Positions 26,708-35,279 of a stretch of DNA of 64,000 nt are shown piece by piece. The DNA comes from Pectinatus sottacetonis. GTDB taxonomy: Bacteria > Bacillota > Negativicutes > Selenomonadales > Selenomonadaceae. Positions within the stretch are counted from its first letter, which is position 1; the number at the start of each line of letters is the position of its first letter. Below the pieces are notes generated by a model. That model was given only the letters and a program-made list of their open reading frames with translations, made no database searches and was not told the DNA's origin. The position numbers were made by a program, and so were the translations under genes. Location of the stretch: NCBI RefSeq assembly GCF_015732155.1, contig NZ_WIQK01000001.1:1-64000 (forward strand), written 5' to 3'.

Positions 26708-27949
26708 TTATTTAAATTTTTTCAGAAGAATAGCTGCATTATGTCCACCAAATCCCAATGAATCAGAAATAGCTGCATTAATGATTTTTTTGCGTGAAAC
26801 ATTAGGAACATAATCCAAATCCAATTCTTCATCTGGTGTATCCAGATTTATGGTTGCCGGCATAATATCATGTTTAACAGCTAAGGCTGTTGCTATACAT
26901 TCGATACCGCCAGCAGCTCCCAATAAATGACCGATCATGGATTTAATAGAACTTACTGATAATTTATAAGCATGTACACCAAAAGCTTTTTTAATAGCTG
27001 CTGTTTCTGTTTTTTCATTTAGCTGTGTGGAAGTACCATGGGCATTTATATAATCAATATCTTCCATCTGTAGGCCAGCATCCTTTACCGCCAAAGTAAA
27101 GCATCTTGCCGGCTGTCTTGCTTCTGGATCAGGACTAGTAATATGATAAGCATCCGAAGTTGATGCGTAACCACCGACTTCTGCATATATTTCAGCACCA
27201 CGAGCCAATGCATGTTCCAAACTTTCCAGAATAACAATTCCCGCTCCTTCGCCCATAATAAAACCGCTGCGATTCTTATCGAATGGGCGAGATGCTTTTT
27301 CTGGATTATCATTCATATCTGTGCATAACGCCTTCATCGATGCAAATCCTGCTACCGGCAACGGTGAAATACATGCTTCTGTCCCTCCCGCAACCATCAC
27401 ATCAGCTTCTCCTCTTTCAATGACACGCATAGCATCGCCAATTGCATTAGTTCCTGTTGCACATGCTGTAATAGGGCAACAGCTGGGTCCGTGCAGATCA
27501 AACGTAATAGACGTCTGCCCTGTAGCCATATTAGCAATCATCATCGGCACGCAGAAAGGACTTACACGATTAGGTCCTTTTTCCAATATTACCTTATATT
27601 GTTCATGCATAGTTTCTATACCGCCAATACCAGTTCCGATGAAAACACCTATACGATCTTTATCTTCTTTTACTAAATCTATAGCCGCATCTTCAAAAGC
27701 TAATTTTGTAGCAGCAATGGCAAACTGTGTGTAACGATCCATACGTCTTGCCTTTTTTTTATCTATAAAATCATCTGATTCAAAATCCTTAACTTCAGCA
27801 GCAATCTGTGCCTTAAAATCAGTAGCATCAAAGCGTGTAATCTTACCTATGCCTGATTTCCCGGCTAATAACCCTTTCCAAAATTTATCTTTGCCAATAC
27901 CAATAGGCGTAACTGCACCTAGACCGGTAATAACTACTCTATTTGCCAA
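26708..27949 (-). CDS. fabF: 3-oxoacyl-ACP synthase II
   Basis: A condensing enzyme of about 413 residues that extends acyl-ACP with malonyl-ACP. The Cys-His-His triad is visible in CPITACATGTNA, NAHGTSTQLNEKTE and SIKSMIGHLLGAAGG. I chose TTG at 27949 (ANRVVITGLGAVTPIG follows), with GAGGTG about ten bases upstream; the longer GTG reading at 27967 overlaps that ribosome site. It lies between the second fabK-like gene and rnc. Confidence 0.94.
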   Translation of the reverse strand: MANRVVITGLGAVTPIGIGKDKFWKGLLAGKSGIGKITRFDATDFKAQIAAEVKDFESDDFIDKKKARRMDRYTQFAIAATKLAFEDAAIDLVKEDKDRIGVFIGTGIGGIETMHEQYKVILEKGPNRVSPFCVPMMIANMATGQTSITFDLHGPSCCPITACATGTNAIGDAMRVIERGEADVMVAGGTEACISPLPVAGFASMKALCTDMNDNPEKASRPFDKNRSGFIMGEGAGIVILESLEHALARGAEIYAEVGGYASTSDAYHITSPDPEARQPARCFTLAVKDAGLQMEDIDYINAHGTSTQLNEKTETAAIKKAFGVHAYKLSVSSIKSMIGHLLGAAGGIECIATALAVKHDIMPATINLDTPDEELDLDYVPNVSRKKIINAAISDSLGFGGHNAAILLKKFK

Positions 27950-27969
27950 AATAATATTACACCTCACAT

Positions 27970-28914
27970 TTAATTTGCTTCGGCAGCTTGTTGTTTCAGC
28001 CGCGCAAATATTTCTTTTACTGGCAATATTTCCTTTATCTTATGGATATATTCCCCCGCAAAAACCAAACCGGTTTCAACATCCCCCTGTTGAGCCCGTT
28101 CCAACGCTTTTATGATGCAAAAATTATGTTTGCAATTTTTCAAACAGTTATCACAATGCTTTATTGGAACAGGTCCTTGCATTATTCTTTCTGAAAATGG
28201 ATTACGCACAGCACGACCGGGAAGTCCTACTGGACTGCGTATCACAACTATATCGTCCGGTGCTGCTTTCAAATAAAATTCTTTTAAGGCTGGAGCTGCA
28301 TTTGATTCTTCGCTTGCAGCAAACCTTGAACCCATTTGAACACCATTAGCACCCATATTTATAAAATCAACAATATCTTGACCGGTAAGTACTCCACCTG
28401 CTGCAACAATTGGTAAATCAACAGCAGCACGAATTTCAGGAATAAGTTTCTTTATAGATACTGTTGTTCCTAAATGACCTCCTGCTTCTGTTCCTTCCAC
28501 AACCACAGCAGACGCACCAAGATTTTGAGAAATTTTCGCTAGTTTAGCAGAAGATACAATTGGAACAATAGGTGTACCAGATTCTCTGCCTATACCAAAC
28601 ATATCACGAGAAAATCCTGCCCCTGCAACAACTAAATCAATACCTTCTTTAATAGCTGTTTTCATTAATTCACTAAATTTTTTCGCAGCTACCATTACAT
28701 TGATACCAATAATTCCAGATGTTAAAGAACGTGCTAAGCGAATTTCATACCGTAATTCGTCATTTGTCATACCGGATGCAGCGATTAAACCAATACCGCC
28801 TTCATTTGCCACTGCTGCAGCAAGACGTGCTGTCGAAAGTCTTATCGCCATGCCGCCTTGAATAACCGGTACTTTTGCGATTTTATCGCCAATCTTAAGC
28901 TCCGGAAGCTTCAA
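27970..28914 (-). CDS. FabK/nitronate monooxygenase-like flavoprotein with cysteine cluster
   Basis: 314 residues from a TTG at 28914, seven bases after AGGAGG. The TIM-barrel FMN-binding blocks VIQGGMAIRLS, VVVEGTEAGGHLG and AAGGVLTGQDIV, NGVQMGSRFAAS are typical of the family that includes FabK and nitronate monooxygenase. Unlike the true FabK upstream, it carries CDNCLKNCKHNFC near residue 260, four closely spaced cysteines that could hold a metal or Fe-S centre. Its operon place suggests an enoyl-ACP reductase-like role. The cysteine-bearing subgroup is less well characterised, so the substrate is open. Confidence 0.75.
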   Translation of the reverse strand: MKLPELKIGDKIAKVPVIQGGMAIRLSTARLAAAVANEGGIGLIAASGMTNDELRYEIRLARSLTSGIIGINVMVAAKKFSELMKTAIKEGIDLVVAGAGFSRDMFGIGRESGTPIVPIVSSAKLAKISQNLGASAVVVEGTEAGGHLGTTVSIKKLIPEIRAAVDLPIVAAGGVLTGQDIVDFINMGANGVQMGSRFAASEESNAAPALKEFYLKAAPDDIVVIRSPVGLPGRAVRNPFSERIMQGPVPIKHCDNCLKNCKHNFCIIKALERAQQGDVETGLVFAGEYIHKIKEILPVKEIFARLKQQAAEAN

Positions 28915-28964
28915 AATAACTCCTCCTATCAATTTCGCTTTTATCAGCTTAGAAAGAATTTACT

Positions 28965-29012
28965 AAATACCTTATATTGGATTAGTGACATTATATCCAA
29001 TATAAGGTATTT
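28965..29012 (-). repeat. 18-bp inverted repeat between acpP and the fabK-like gene
   Basis: Arms 28965-28982 and 28995-29012 are perfect complements with a 12-base loop. The T-tract after it on the minus strand is weak (ATTTAGTAAATT), so it may act as a partial terminator or as an mRNA stabiliser that keeps acpP mRNA abundant. Confidence 0.55.
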
Positions 29013-29066
29013 ATTGAATATAATGCCACTCTATAAACAAAGGCCCATCTAAACTAACTAAGAATC

Positions 29067-29297
29067 TTATTTATGCTGTTCTATATAGGTTACAACATCT
29101 TGGACAGTTTTGATTTTTTCAGCAGCTTCATCAGGAATTTCAATACTGAATTCTTCTTCAAAAGCCATAATCAATTCAACAATATCCAGTGAATCAGCAC
29201 CTAGATCATCAATAAATGTAGAATTAATATTGACGTCATCAGCTTCAACTCCTAATTGTTCTACAACAATGTCTTTAACTTTTTCGAATGTTGACAT
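29067..29297 (-). CDS. acpP: Acyl carrier protein
   Basis: This 76-residue carrier holds the growing acyl chain on phosphopantetheine attached to the serine in [12 protein letters not shown]. It is acidic and of standard length. The ATG at 29297 lies nine bases after GGAGGTG; an in-frame upstream reading is not needed. It sits between fabG and the second fabK-like gene. Confidence 0.97.
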   Translation of the reverse strand: MSTFEKVKDIVVEQLGVEADDVNINSTFIDDLGADSLDIVELIMAFEEEFSIEIPDEAAEKIKTVQDVVTYIEQHK

Positions 29298-29329
29298 ATG
29301 TTGCTCACCTCCTCCCATAAAATATATTA

Positions 29330-30073
29330 TTACATGACCATGCCACCATCAACATTTATAACTTGTCCTGTTATGTAGGCCGCTTTATCAGAAACCAAGA
29401 ACAATACTGCGTTAGCAACATCTTCTGGTTTTCCCATTTTTTTTAACGGTATATTATTTAATATATCTTCCTTAGCTTTATCTGGAATTACTGCTGTCAT
29501 ATCTGTGGCTATAAATCCAGGGGCAACAGCATTAACTGTTATTCCACGTGCTGCTAGTTCACGTGCTATTGATTTAGTAAAACCAATGACTCCGGCTTTT
29601 GCTGCTGCATAATTTGACTGGCCTATATTTCCCGTCAAACCGACAACAGAAGCCATATTTATTATACATCCGGTACGCTTCTTTATCATCAATTTAGAAA
29701 CTACTTTGGTGCAGTTGAATACACCTGTTAAGTTCGTATTGATGACACGTTCCCAATCCTGCTGCTTCATCCTAAGAAGCAAAGTATCACAGGTTATCCC
29801 TGCATTATTAACCAATATATCGACAGTACCAAATGTATCAACAACAATTTTTAGCATTTCATCTACAGATGTACTATCAGAAACATCAGCTTTAACAAGA
29901 ACAGCCTTGCTGCCCAGTCCTTCTATTTCCTGTTTTACTGATTCAGCCGCTTTCACATTTCCTGCATAGTTTATTGCTATAAAGGCTCCTTCTTTAGCCA
30001 ATGCTAAAGCAATAGCACGACCTATACCACGGGAAGCACCTGTGACTAATGCCACCTTACCTTCTAACAGCAT
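29330..30073 (-). CDS. fabG: 3-oxoacyl-ACP reductase
   Basis: This 247-residue short-chain dehydrogenase reduces 3-oxoacyl-ACP with [16 protein letters not shown] near residue 13 binds the cofactor, NNAGIT is the structural motif, and the catalytic SNYAAAKAG holds Tyr and Lys. GFIATDMT matches FabG. The ATG at 30073 has GGAGGTC about eight bases before it and almost abuts the fabD stop, which indicates coupled translation. Confidence 0.95.
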   Translation of the reverse strand: MLLEGKVALVTGASRGIGRAIALALAKEGAFIAINYAGNVKAAESVKQEIEGLGSKAVLVKADVSDSTSVDEMLKIVVDTFGTVDILVNNAGITCDTLLLRMKQQDWERVINTNLTGVFNCTKVVSKLMIKKRTGCIINMASVVGLTGNIGQSNYAAAKAGVIGFTKSIARELAARGITVNAVAPGFIATDMTAVIPDKAKEDILNNIPLKKMGKPEDVANAVLFLVSDKAAYITGQVINVDGGMVM

Positions 30074-30074
30074 T

Positions 30075-31019
30075 TTAGCGGACCTCCTGAAAATAATCAA
30101 GCGTTTTTTGCAATGACGCAATATTTTCTACGTTTAAGGACTTTAAATCTTTATCAATGCGACGATTAAAACCGCATAAAACTTTTCCTGGGCCTGCTTC
30201 TACATAGACATCAGCACCAAAATTCTTCATAGAATTTATACAATCTTCCCATTTTACAGGACTTGACGCCTGTTTTATCAAACTTTCTTTTATGTCAGCA
30301 GCCTTTGTCAAGGCTTTACCCGTAACATTAGCAACTACTGGAATCACTGCATCATGAATTTCTATTTTATCTAGCTCCACAGCTAATTTTTTTGCTGCAG
30401 GTTCCATAAGTCTGCTATGAAACGGTGCACTTACCGGTAAATTCACACATTTTTTAGCACCAGCAGTTTTTAATTTTTCAACGGCTATACCAACACCTTC
30501 GGTCGTACCTGCAATAACTACCTGTCCAGGACAATTAAAGTTAACCGCCTGTACCAATGCTTTATTTTTGGTAATATCTTCACAAATATCGATAATAATA
30601 TTTCTATCAAGCCCGATCACAGCTGCCATTCCACCCTGTCCTACAGGAACAGCTTCCTGCATAAAAGAACCACGTCTGTTAACTAAATATACAGCATCAG
30701 CAAATTTTAATGCTCCGGCTGCAACTAATGCGGAATATTCTCCCAGACTATGTCCACCTGTAATTTCCGGTTTTATTCCGTGTTCTTGAAGTATTGTTGC
30801 TGCAATAACACTAACAGTCAATATTGCCGGCTGGGTATTTGCCGTTAATTTCAAATCTTCTTCAGGACCATTAAAACACATGTCCATTATAGAATAGCCT
30901 AAAGATTTATCTGCTTCCTTAAATATTTTTTTAGCAACATCGTAATTATCGAAAAATTCTTTTCCCATTCCGACAGTCTGCGATCCCTGTCCAGGAAAAA
31001 TAAATGCAAGTTTATTCAT
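30075..31019 (-). CDS. fabD: Malonyl-CoA:ACP transacylase
   Basis: This 314-residue enzyme moves malonate from CoA to ACP. FPGQGSQTVGMGKE lies at the N-terminus, the nucleophile serine is in GHSLGEYSAL near 91, and the catalytic histidine in VSAPFHSRLM near 200. It lies one base from fabG and about 47 bases after fabK in the operon. Confidence 0.96.
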   Translation of the reverse strand: MNKLAFIFPGQGSQTVGMGKEFFDNYDVAKKIFKEADKSLGYSIMDMCFNGPEEDLKLTANTQPAILTVSVIAATILQEHGIKPEITGGHSLGEYSALVAAGALKFADAVYLVNRRGSFMQEAVPVGQGGMAAVIGLDRNIIIDICEDITKNKALVQAVNFNCPGQVVIAGTTEGVGIAVEKLKTAGAKKCVNLPVSAPFHSRLMEPAAKKLAVELDKIEIHDAVIPVVANVTGKALTKAADIKESLIKQASSPVKWEDCINSMKNFGADVYVEAGPGKVLCGFNRRIDKDLKSLNVENIASLQKTLDYFQEVR

Positions 31020-31066
31020 AATGAACTAATCCTTCTTTCATTACCCTACTTAAATTAAAATATTTA

Positions 31067-32014
31067 TTATTTACAATTATTTTTTATATTTTCCAGTGCT
31101 GGCTGAACCTCAGCTATTATATCAGCAATAATGCTCTTTACGGGCTTTATTTCATTGAGCATGCCGCTTATCTGCCCTATCATTACAGACCCATTTTCGA
31201 CATCACCTTTATGTGTAGCTAGATTTAGCTTACCTGCTCCAAGTTTTTCTAATTCACTGACATCAACTTTTGCTTTTTCCAATTCCTGAAATTTACGTGT
31301 CAGCCTATTAGTAAGTACACGCACAGGATGCCCTGTTGCACGTCCTGTCACCACAGTAGAACGATCTCTGGCCTTTAATACCATTTTCTTATAATTTTCA
31401 TGAGCAATACATTCGTTAGAAAGGACAAATCTAGTTCCCATCTGTACTCCTGATGCTCCAAGAGAAAAAGCGGCCAAAACGCCTCTTGCATCACCAATAC
31501 CACCGGCAGCAATAACAGGAACATCTATCGCATCAACAATCTGAGGAACTAAAGACATTGTCGTAATTTCCCCTATATGACCGCCGCTTTCCAGACCTTC
31601 AGCAATAACAGCATCCACTCCAGTGCGTACTAATCTTTTAGCTAATGCTACAGATGCCACAACTGGAATAACTTTGCTTCCTATTTTCTTTAAAGCAGGA
31701 ATATATTCGCCCGGATTACCAGCACCAGTAGTAACAACAGGAACTTTTTCTTCTAATACTACCTGCATAACTTCCTTAACAAAAGGCGACATAAGCATTA
31801 TATTTACGCCAAATGGTTTTTGGGTCCAGTTTTTAGTTTTCTTAATTTCTATACGCAGTAAATCAGGGGGCATATGGCCCGCACCAATTATTCCAAGGCC
31901 GCCAGCATTAGATACAGCTGAAGCCAGTTCAGATGTTCCTATCCAAGCCATACCACCCTGAAATATCGGATATTTTATGCCAAGTAATTTACATAATCTA
32001 TTGTTCTCAAACAT
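31067..32014 (-). CDS. fabK: Enoyl-ACP reductase II (FMN type)
   Basis: This 315-residue FMN enzyme reduces trans-2-enoyl-ACP, replacing FabI in many Firmicutes. FQGGMAWIG near 18, the long AEGLESGGHIGE block with the likely catalytic histidine near 144, and AAGGIGDARGV plus GVQMGTRFVLS follow the FabK pattern. It lies directly behind fabH with a 1-base gap. No FabI-type gene is in the window. FabK enzymes are known to be insensitive to triclosan. Confidence 0.92.
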   Translation of the reverse strand: MFENNRLCKLLGIKYPIFQGGMAWIGTSELASAVSNAGGLGIIGAGHMPPDLLRIEIKKTKNWTQKPFGVNIMLMSPFVKEVMQVVLEEKVPVVTTGAGNPGEYIPALKKIGSKVIPVVASVALAKRLVRTGVDAVIAEGLESGGHIGEITTMSLVPQIVDAIDVPVIAAGGIGDARGVLAAFSLGASGVQMGTRFVLSNECIAHENYKKMVLKARDRSTVVTGRATGHPVRVLTNRLTRKFQELEKAKVDVSELEKLGAGKLNLATHKGDVENGSVMIGQISGMLNEIKPVKSIIADIIAEVQPALENIKNNCK

Positions 32015-32015
32015 A

Positions 32016-33017
32016 TTATTCCTCCCTAGCCCACTTAAGAATACAGGACGCCCACGTTAGCCCTGCACCAAATCCAGAAAAAGCTAGTATATCCCCTTTT
32101 TTGAATTTCTTATTATGAGCCGCTTCAGCTAAGGCAATGGGAATAGATGCCGCAGATGTATTGCCATATTTATCTATATTTACAATAACTTTATTCATGG
32201 GTAAGCGTAGACGTTTAGCACCAGTTTTTATTATTCGGATATTTGCCTGATGCGGCACCAGCCAATCTATATCCTCTTTTTCCATATCTGCTTTCTTTAA
32301 CGATCTTAATATAGTTTCTCCCATGACTTTAACAGAAAAGCGATAAACTTCTTTACCATTCATATGCAAATAATGCATTCTTTCCTTTACAGTTTCTTCT
32401 GACGCAGGATTCAGGCTGCCTCCTGCTGGTATATTTATATACTCACTGCCGGAACCATCAGCTCCAAGTTCAAAGGAAAGCATTCCATAACCTTTTTCCA
32501 CTTGGCCATAAACAGCTGCTCCTGCCCCATCAGCAAATATGACACAGGTGTTACGATCTTGCCAATCAACAAATTTTGATAAAGCCTCCGCTCCAATTAC
32601 CAGTACTTTTTTATATACACCTGTTTCAATAAATTGTGCTGCTACTGAAGATGCATATATAAATCCAGAACAAGCTGCCGTCAAATCAAATGCTGCGGCA
32701 TTTCTAGCCCCCAGTCTGTCTTGTAGCACACAAGCCACAGAAGGTACTACTCTATCAGGCGTGATCGTCGCTACTATTATCAAATCCAGTTCTTCAGGCT
32801 GGATATTTGCATCTTCCAATGCCATTTGAGCTGCTTTAAAAGCCAAATGCGAGGTAGCTATGTCCCTAGATACTATACGCCGTTCATGTATTCCAGTTCG
32901 CTCTACTATCCAGTCATCACTAGTATTGACCATTTTTTCCAGATCAAAATTAGTTAATTTTTTTTCTGGTACACAAAAACCTGTGCCAAGTATACCGGCG
33001 CTATTTTTCTCTGTCAT
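32016..33017 (-). CDS. fabH: 3-oxoacyl-ACP synthase III
   Basis: This 333-residue enzyme starts fatty-acid synthesis by condensing an acyl-CoA with malonyl-ACP. The catalytic cysteine is in FDLTAACSGFIYA near 113, the histidine in WLVPHQANIRI near 255, and the asparagine in KYGNTSAAS near 285. Its ATG lies inside the end of plsX (17-base overlap), with AGGAGATG upstream, so the two are translationally coupled. Confidence 0.96.
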   Translation of the reverse strand: MTEKNSAGILGTGFCVPEKKLTNFDLEKMVNTSDDWIVERTGIHERRIVSRDIATSHLAFKAAQMALEDANIQPEELDLIIVATITPDRVVPSVACVLQDRLGARNAAAFDLTAACSGFIYASSVAAQFIETGVYKKVLVIGAEALSKFVDWQDRNTCVIFADGAGAAVYGQVEKGYGMLSFELGADGSGSEYINIPAGGSLNPASEETVKERMHYLHMNGKEVYRFSVKVMGETILRSLKKADMEKEDIDWLVPHQANIRIIKTGAKRLRLPMNKVIVNIDKYGNTSAASIPIALAEAAHNKKFKKGDILAFSGFGAGLTWASCILKWAREE

Positions 33018-34026
33018 TAGCCAGCATCTCCTCTTTCTGTATATTTTCCCGTATGCGACTCACAACATCCTGTTTTATATATTCACAAGCCACACCAATA
33101 GCGCTTTTGATTGCTTTTTTATTTGAACTTCCATGTGCTATTATATAACATCCATTAACACCTAGTAAAGGTGCACCACCATACTCGGCATAATCAATTT
33201 TTTGGGCAAATTTCTTTAATGCCGGAGATAATAATAGTGCTCCCAACTTTGCCATCATGCCACTCTTAATTATAGTTTCCCGCATGAGTTTCATCAATGT
33301 TTTTGCTAATCCCTCAGCAAACTTCAATACAATATTGCCAACGAATCCATCACAAACAACAACATCGAAATTACCATTTGTAATATCGCGTCCTTCAGCA
33401 TTTCCCTTAAAGTTGATAGTACTCATGTTTTCCAATAATGGATATGTATTAAGAACCTGTTCATTACCTTTTGTTGCTTCTTCACCAATGTTTAAAAGTC
33501 CAACACGCGGATTCTTAGTCCCAAAAACACATTCACTATATACTGAACCCATAATCGCACTTTGCAAAAGATGCTTTGGTTTACTATCTACATTAGCCCC
33601 AGAATCCATAAGCAGGGTAACGCCATGTCCGGTGGGGATAGGAGTAGCTATTGTCGGCCTGTCGATCCCCGGTATACGTCCTAAGGTAAACAGTGCCGAT
33701 GTAACTGCAGCACCTGTACTTCCTGCTGAAATAACTGCATCACAATCACCATTTTTAACGAGTTGCGCTGCAACTACTAACGAAGAGTCCTTCTTTTTGC
33801 GTACAGCAGCAACAGGATGCTCACCCATCTCTATGACTTCAGTTGCATGATGTACAGAAATTCGTAATTTATTCCAGTCAGCAACTTTATTTAATTCATT
33901 ATATATGCTTGCCTGATTACCGACAAGTACTATTTCGCAATCAAAATTTCGGGCAGCATCAATCGCGCCAGCGACTATTTGTTCAGGAGCATAATCTCCA
34001 CCCATTGCATCTAGCGCTATCTTCAT
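33001..34026 (-). CDS. plsX: Phosphate acyltransferase
   Basis: This 341-residue peripheral membrane enzyme makes acyl-phosphate from acyl-ACP for phospholipid synthesis. Typical blocks are IALDAMGGDYAPE at the start, AVISAGSTGAAVTSA near 100, MDSGANVDSKPKHL, and EYGGAPLLGVNG near 290. It is the first gene of the plsX-fab operon. No fapR lies in front, unlike in Bacillus. Confidence 0.96.
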   Translation of the reverse strand: MKIALDAMGGDYAPEQIVAGAIDAARNFDCEIVLVGNQASIYNELNKVADWNKLRISVHHATEVIEMGEHPVAAVRKKKDSSLVVAAQLVKNGDCDAVISAGSTGAAVTSALFTLGRIPGIDRPTIATPIPTGHGVTLLMDSGANVDSKPKHLLQSAIMGSVYSECVFGTKNPRVGLLNIGEEATKGNEQVLNTYPLLENMSTINFKGNAEGRDITNGNFDVVVCDGFVGNIVLKFAEGLAKTLMKLMRETIIKSGMMAKLGALLLSPALKKFAQKIDYAEYGGAPLLGVNGCYIIAHGSSNKKAIKSAIGVACEYIKQDVVSRIRENIQKEEMLANDREK

Positions 34027-34088
34027 GTCCAGCCTCCCTATTGCCTGTCAAAATATGATATTTAGAAACTTTAAATCATCGTTTTGTT

Positions 34089-34117
34089 ATTATACTGGCT
34101 TTAATATAAAATATCAA
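34089..34117 (-). promoter_or_regulatory. Promoter of the plsX-fab operon
   Basis: TTGATA (34117-34112), 17 bases, TATAAT (34094-34089). A 12-bp inverted repeat (TATAAAAAACAT with ATGTTTTTTATA) sits just upstream around 34143-34170. I see no match to the FapR operator. Confidence 0.8.
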
Positions 34118-34228
34118 GTAGAAAGCTATAATTTAGACATAATATAAAAAACATCATTATGTTTTTTATAGATATAACATCTTAGTATTGTTTTAATAAA
34201 TAGCATTTATGAATTTTACTAAATTATG

Positions 34229-34274
34229 CATAAAAAATAATGAGCAAGATATAGACAATTATACCTTGCTCATT
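34229..34274 (-). terminator. Terminator of rpmF
   Basis: AATGAGCAAG pairs with CTTGCTCATT (34265-34274 and 34239-34248), extended by a G-T wobble and TAT/ATA. A T-rich tail follows on the minus strand. Confidence 0.8.
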
Positions 34275-34281
34275 AAAATTA

Positions 34282-34458
34282 TTATTCCGCAGAAATTACT
34301 TCCTTACCATCATAATATCCACATTCTGTGCAAACATGATGCGGCATTTTAGGTTCATGACATTGTGGACATGATACATAGCCCGGAGTTTCTAATTTCC
34401 AATTAGCACGGCGCTTATCACGGCGAGCTTTAGACATTTTACGCTTTGGTACTGCCAT
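34282..34458 (-). CDS. rpmF: 50S ribosomal protein L32
   Basis: A 58-residue basic ribosomal protein. [17 protein letters not shown] is the invariant start, and the zinc ribbon CPQC...CTEC shows this is the zinc-binding C+ form. GGAGG lies before the ATG at 34458. It follows yceD as in most Firmicutes. Confidence 0.97.
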   Translation of the reverse strand: MAVPKRKMSKARRDKRRANWKLETPGYVSCPQCHEPKMPHHVCTECGYYDGKEVISAE

Positions 34459-34638
34459 CAAAAACACCTCCTTAAAAAACCAATAGTGACGCATGCACCC
34501 TAAATACTTAATAACAGCAAAAAGAAAAGCACCTTTTACAGTTACTACTGTACTTTCCCTCTATGAACTGCTATTTTAAGCTGCGATGATTATTTATCAT
34601 CATACTTTACAATAAGGAAACCCATCACATTAGTCAAA

Positions 34639-35142
34639 CTAATCTTTTTCTAGCAGTTTTTTTAATACCATCAAACGAGGATCTATCACTGTGTTATCAC
34701 AAGAACATCTATGTTTATTTAAATTTGTACCACACTTGGGACACAAACCCTTGCAATCCGGTCTACACAAATTAATTATTGGTTGACCAACAATTACAAT
34801 ATCATGTATTAAATCAGTGATATCAATAAAATCTCCGCTGAAGATATTCACATCTTTTTGATTTTCAATCGACTTTTTAGCATAAATCTCATCAAAATTG
34901 TGAACTTGATTTTCTGTAACCTCTTCTAAGCAGCGATCACATACAAAATGCCTTCGGCATTTTACACTGCCTTGTAAATGATATCCGGCACCTGTGTTTT
35001 CAGCTATACCGCCTACTTTTATCATGCCGTCAATACGATAATTATTAGTAGGAAAATCAAATTTGCCAGCAGGTATATCAAAAGCAAATTCGTATCTCCT
35101 GCCACTGGTATTGTTTACATCAGATAACTTTATTCTCATCAT
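34639..35142 (-). CDS. YceD/DUF177 family protein
   Basis: This 167-residue protein precedes rpmF, the usual partner of this family. A cysteine pair in RRHFVCDRCLEEV and a second in CKGLCPKCGTNLNKHRCSC near the C-terminus suggest a zinc site. The family is needed for 23S rRNA accumulation in plants and E. coli, but its molecular action is not settled. A consensus promoter lies upstream. Confidence 0.88.
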   Translation of the reverse strand: MMRIKLSDVNNTSGRRYEFAFDIPAGKFDFPTNNYRIDGMIKVGGIAENTGAGYHLQGSVKCRRHFVCDRCLEEVTENQVHNFDEIYAKKSIENQKDVNIFSGDFIDITDLIHDIVIVGQPIINLCRPDCKGLCPKCGTNLNKHRCSCDNTVIDPRLMVLKKLLEKD

Positions 35143-35161
35143 ATGATAACGACCTCAATTT

Positions 35162-35190
35162 ATTATAGCTGGCACTATATATTTTGTCAA
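35162..35190 (-). promoter_or_regulatory. Consensus promoter of yceD-rpmF
   Basis: TTGACA (35190-35185), 17 bases, TATAAT (35167-35162): a perfect sigma-A match. Confidence 0.88.
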
Positions 35191-35228
35191 ATTAGTTTTA
35201 AAAAAACTTTTTTAAGATTTTTTTATTT

Positions 35229-35265
35229 AAATATACTATAATAATAAAGTTATTATAGTATATTT
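35229..35265. repeat. Palindrome over the tmcAL promoter start region
   Basis: Two 16-base arms (35229-35244 and 35250-35265, arm AAATATACTATAATAA) are perfect complements around a 5-base spacer. The left arm holds TATAAT (35237-35242), a plausible -10 for tmcAL, and the right arm ends 14 bases before its ATG. It could be an operator or a 5' mRNA hairpin. Confidence 0.55.
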
Positions 35266-35279
35266 AGAAAGGATTTTTC

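Noticed and set aside
34089-34170. FapR operator before plsX
   Set aside because: The inverted repeat TATAAAAAACAT differs from the FapR motif and no fapR gene is adjacent.
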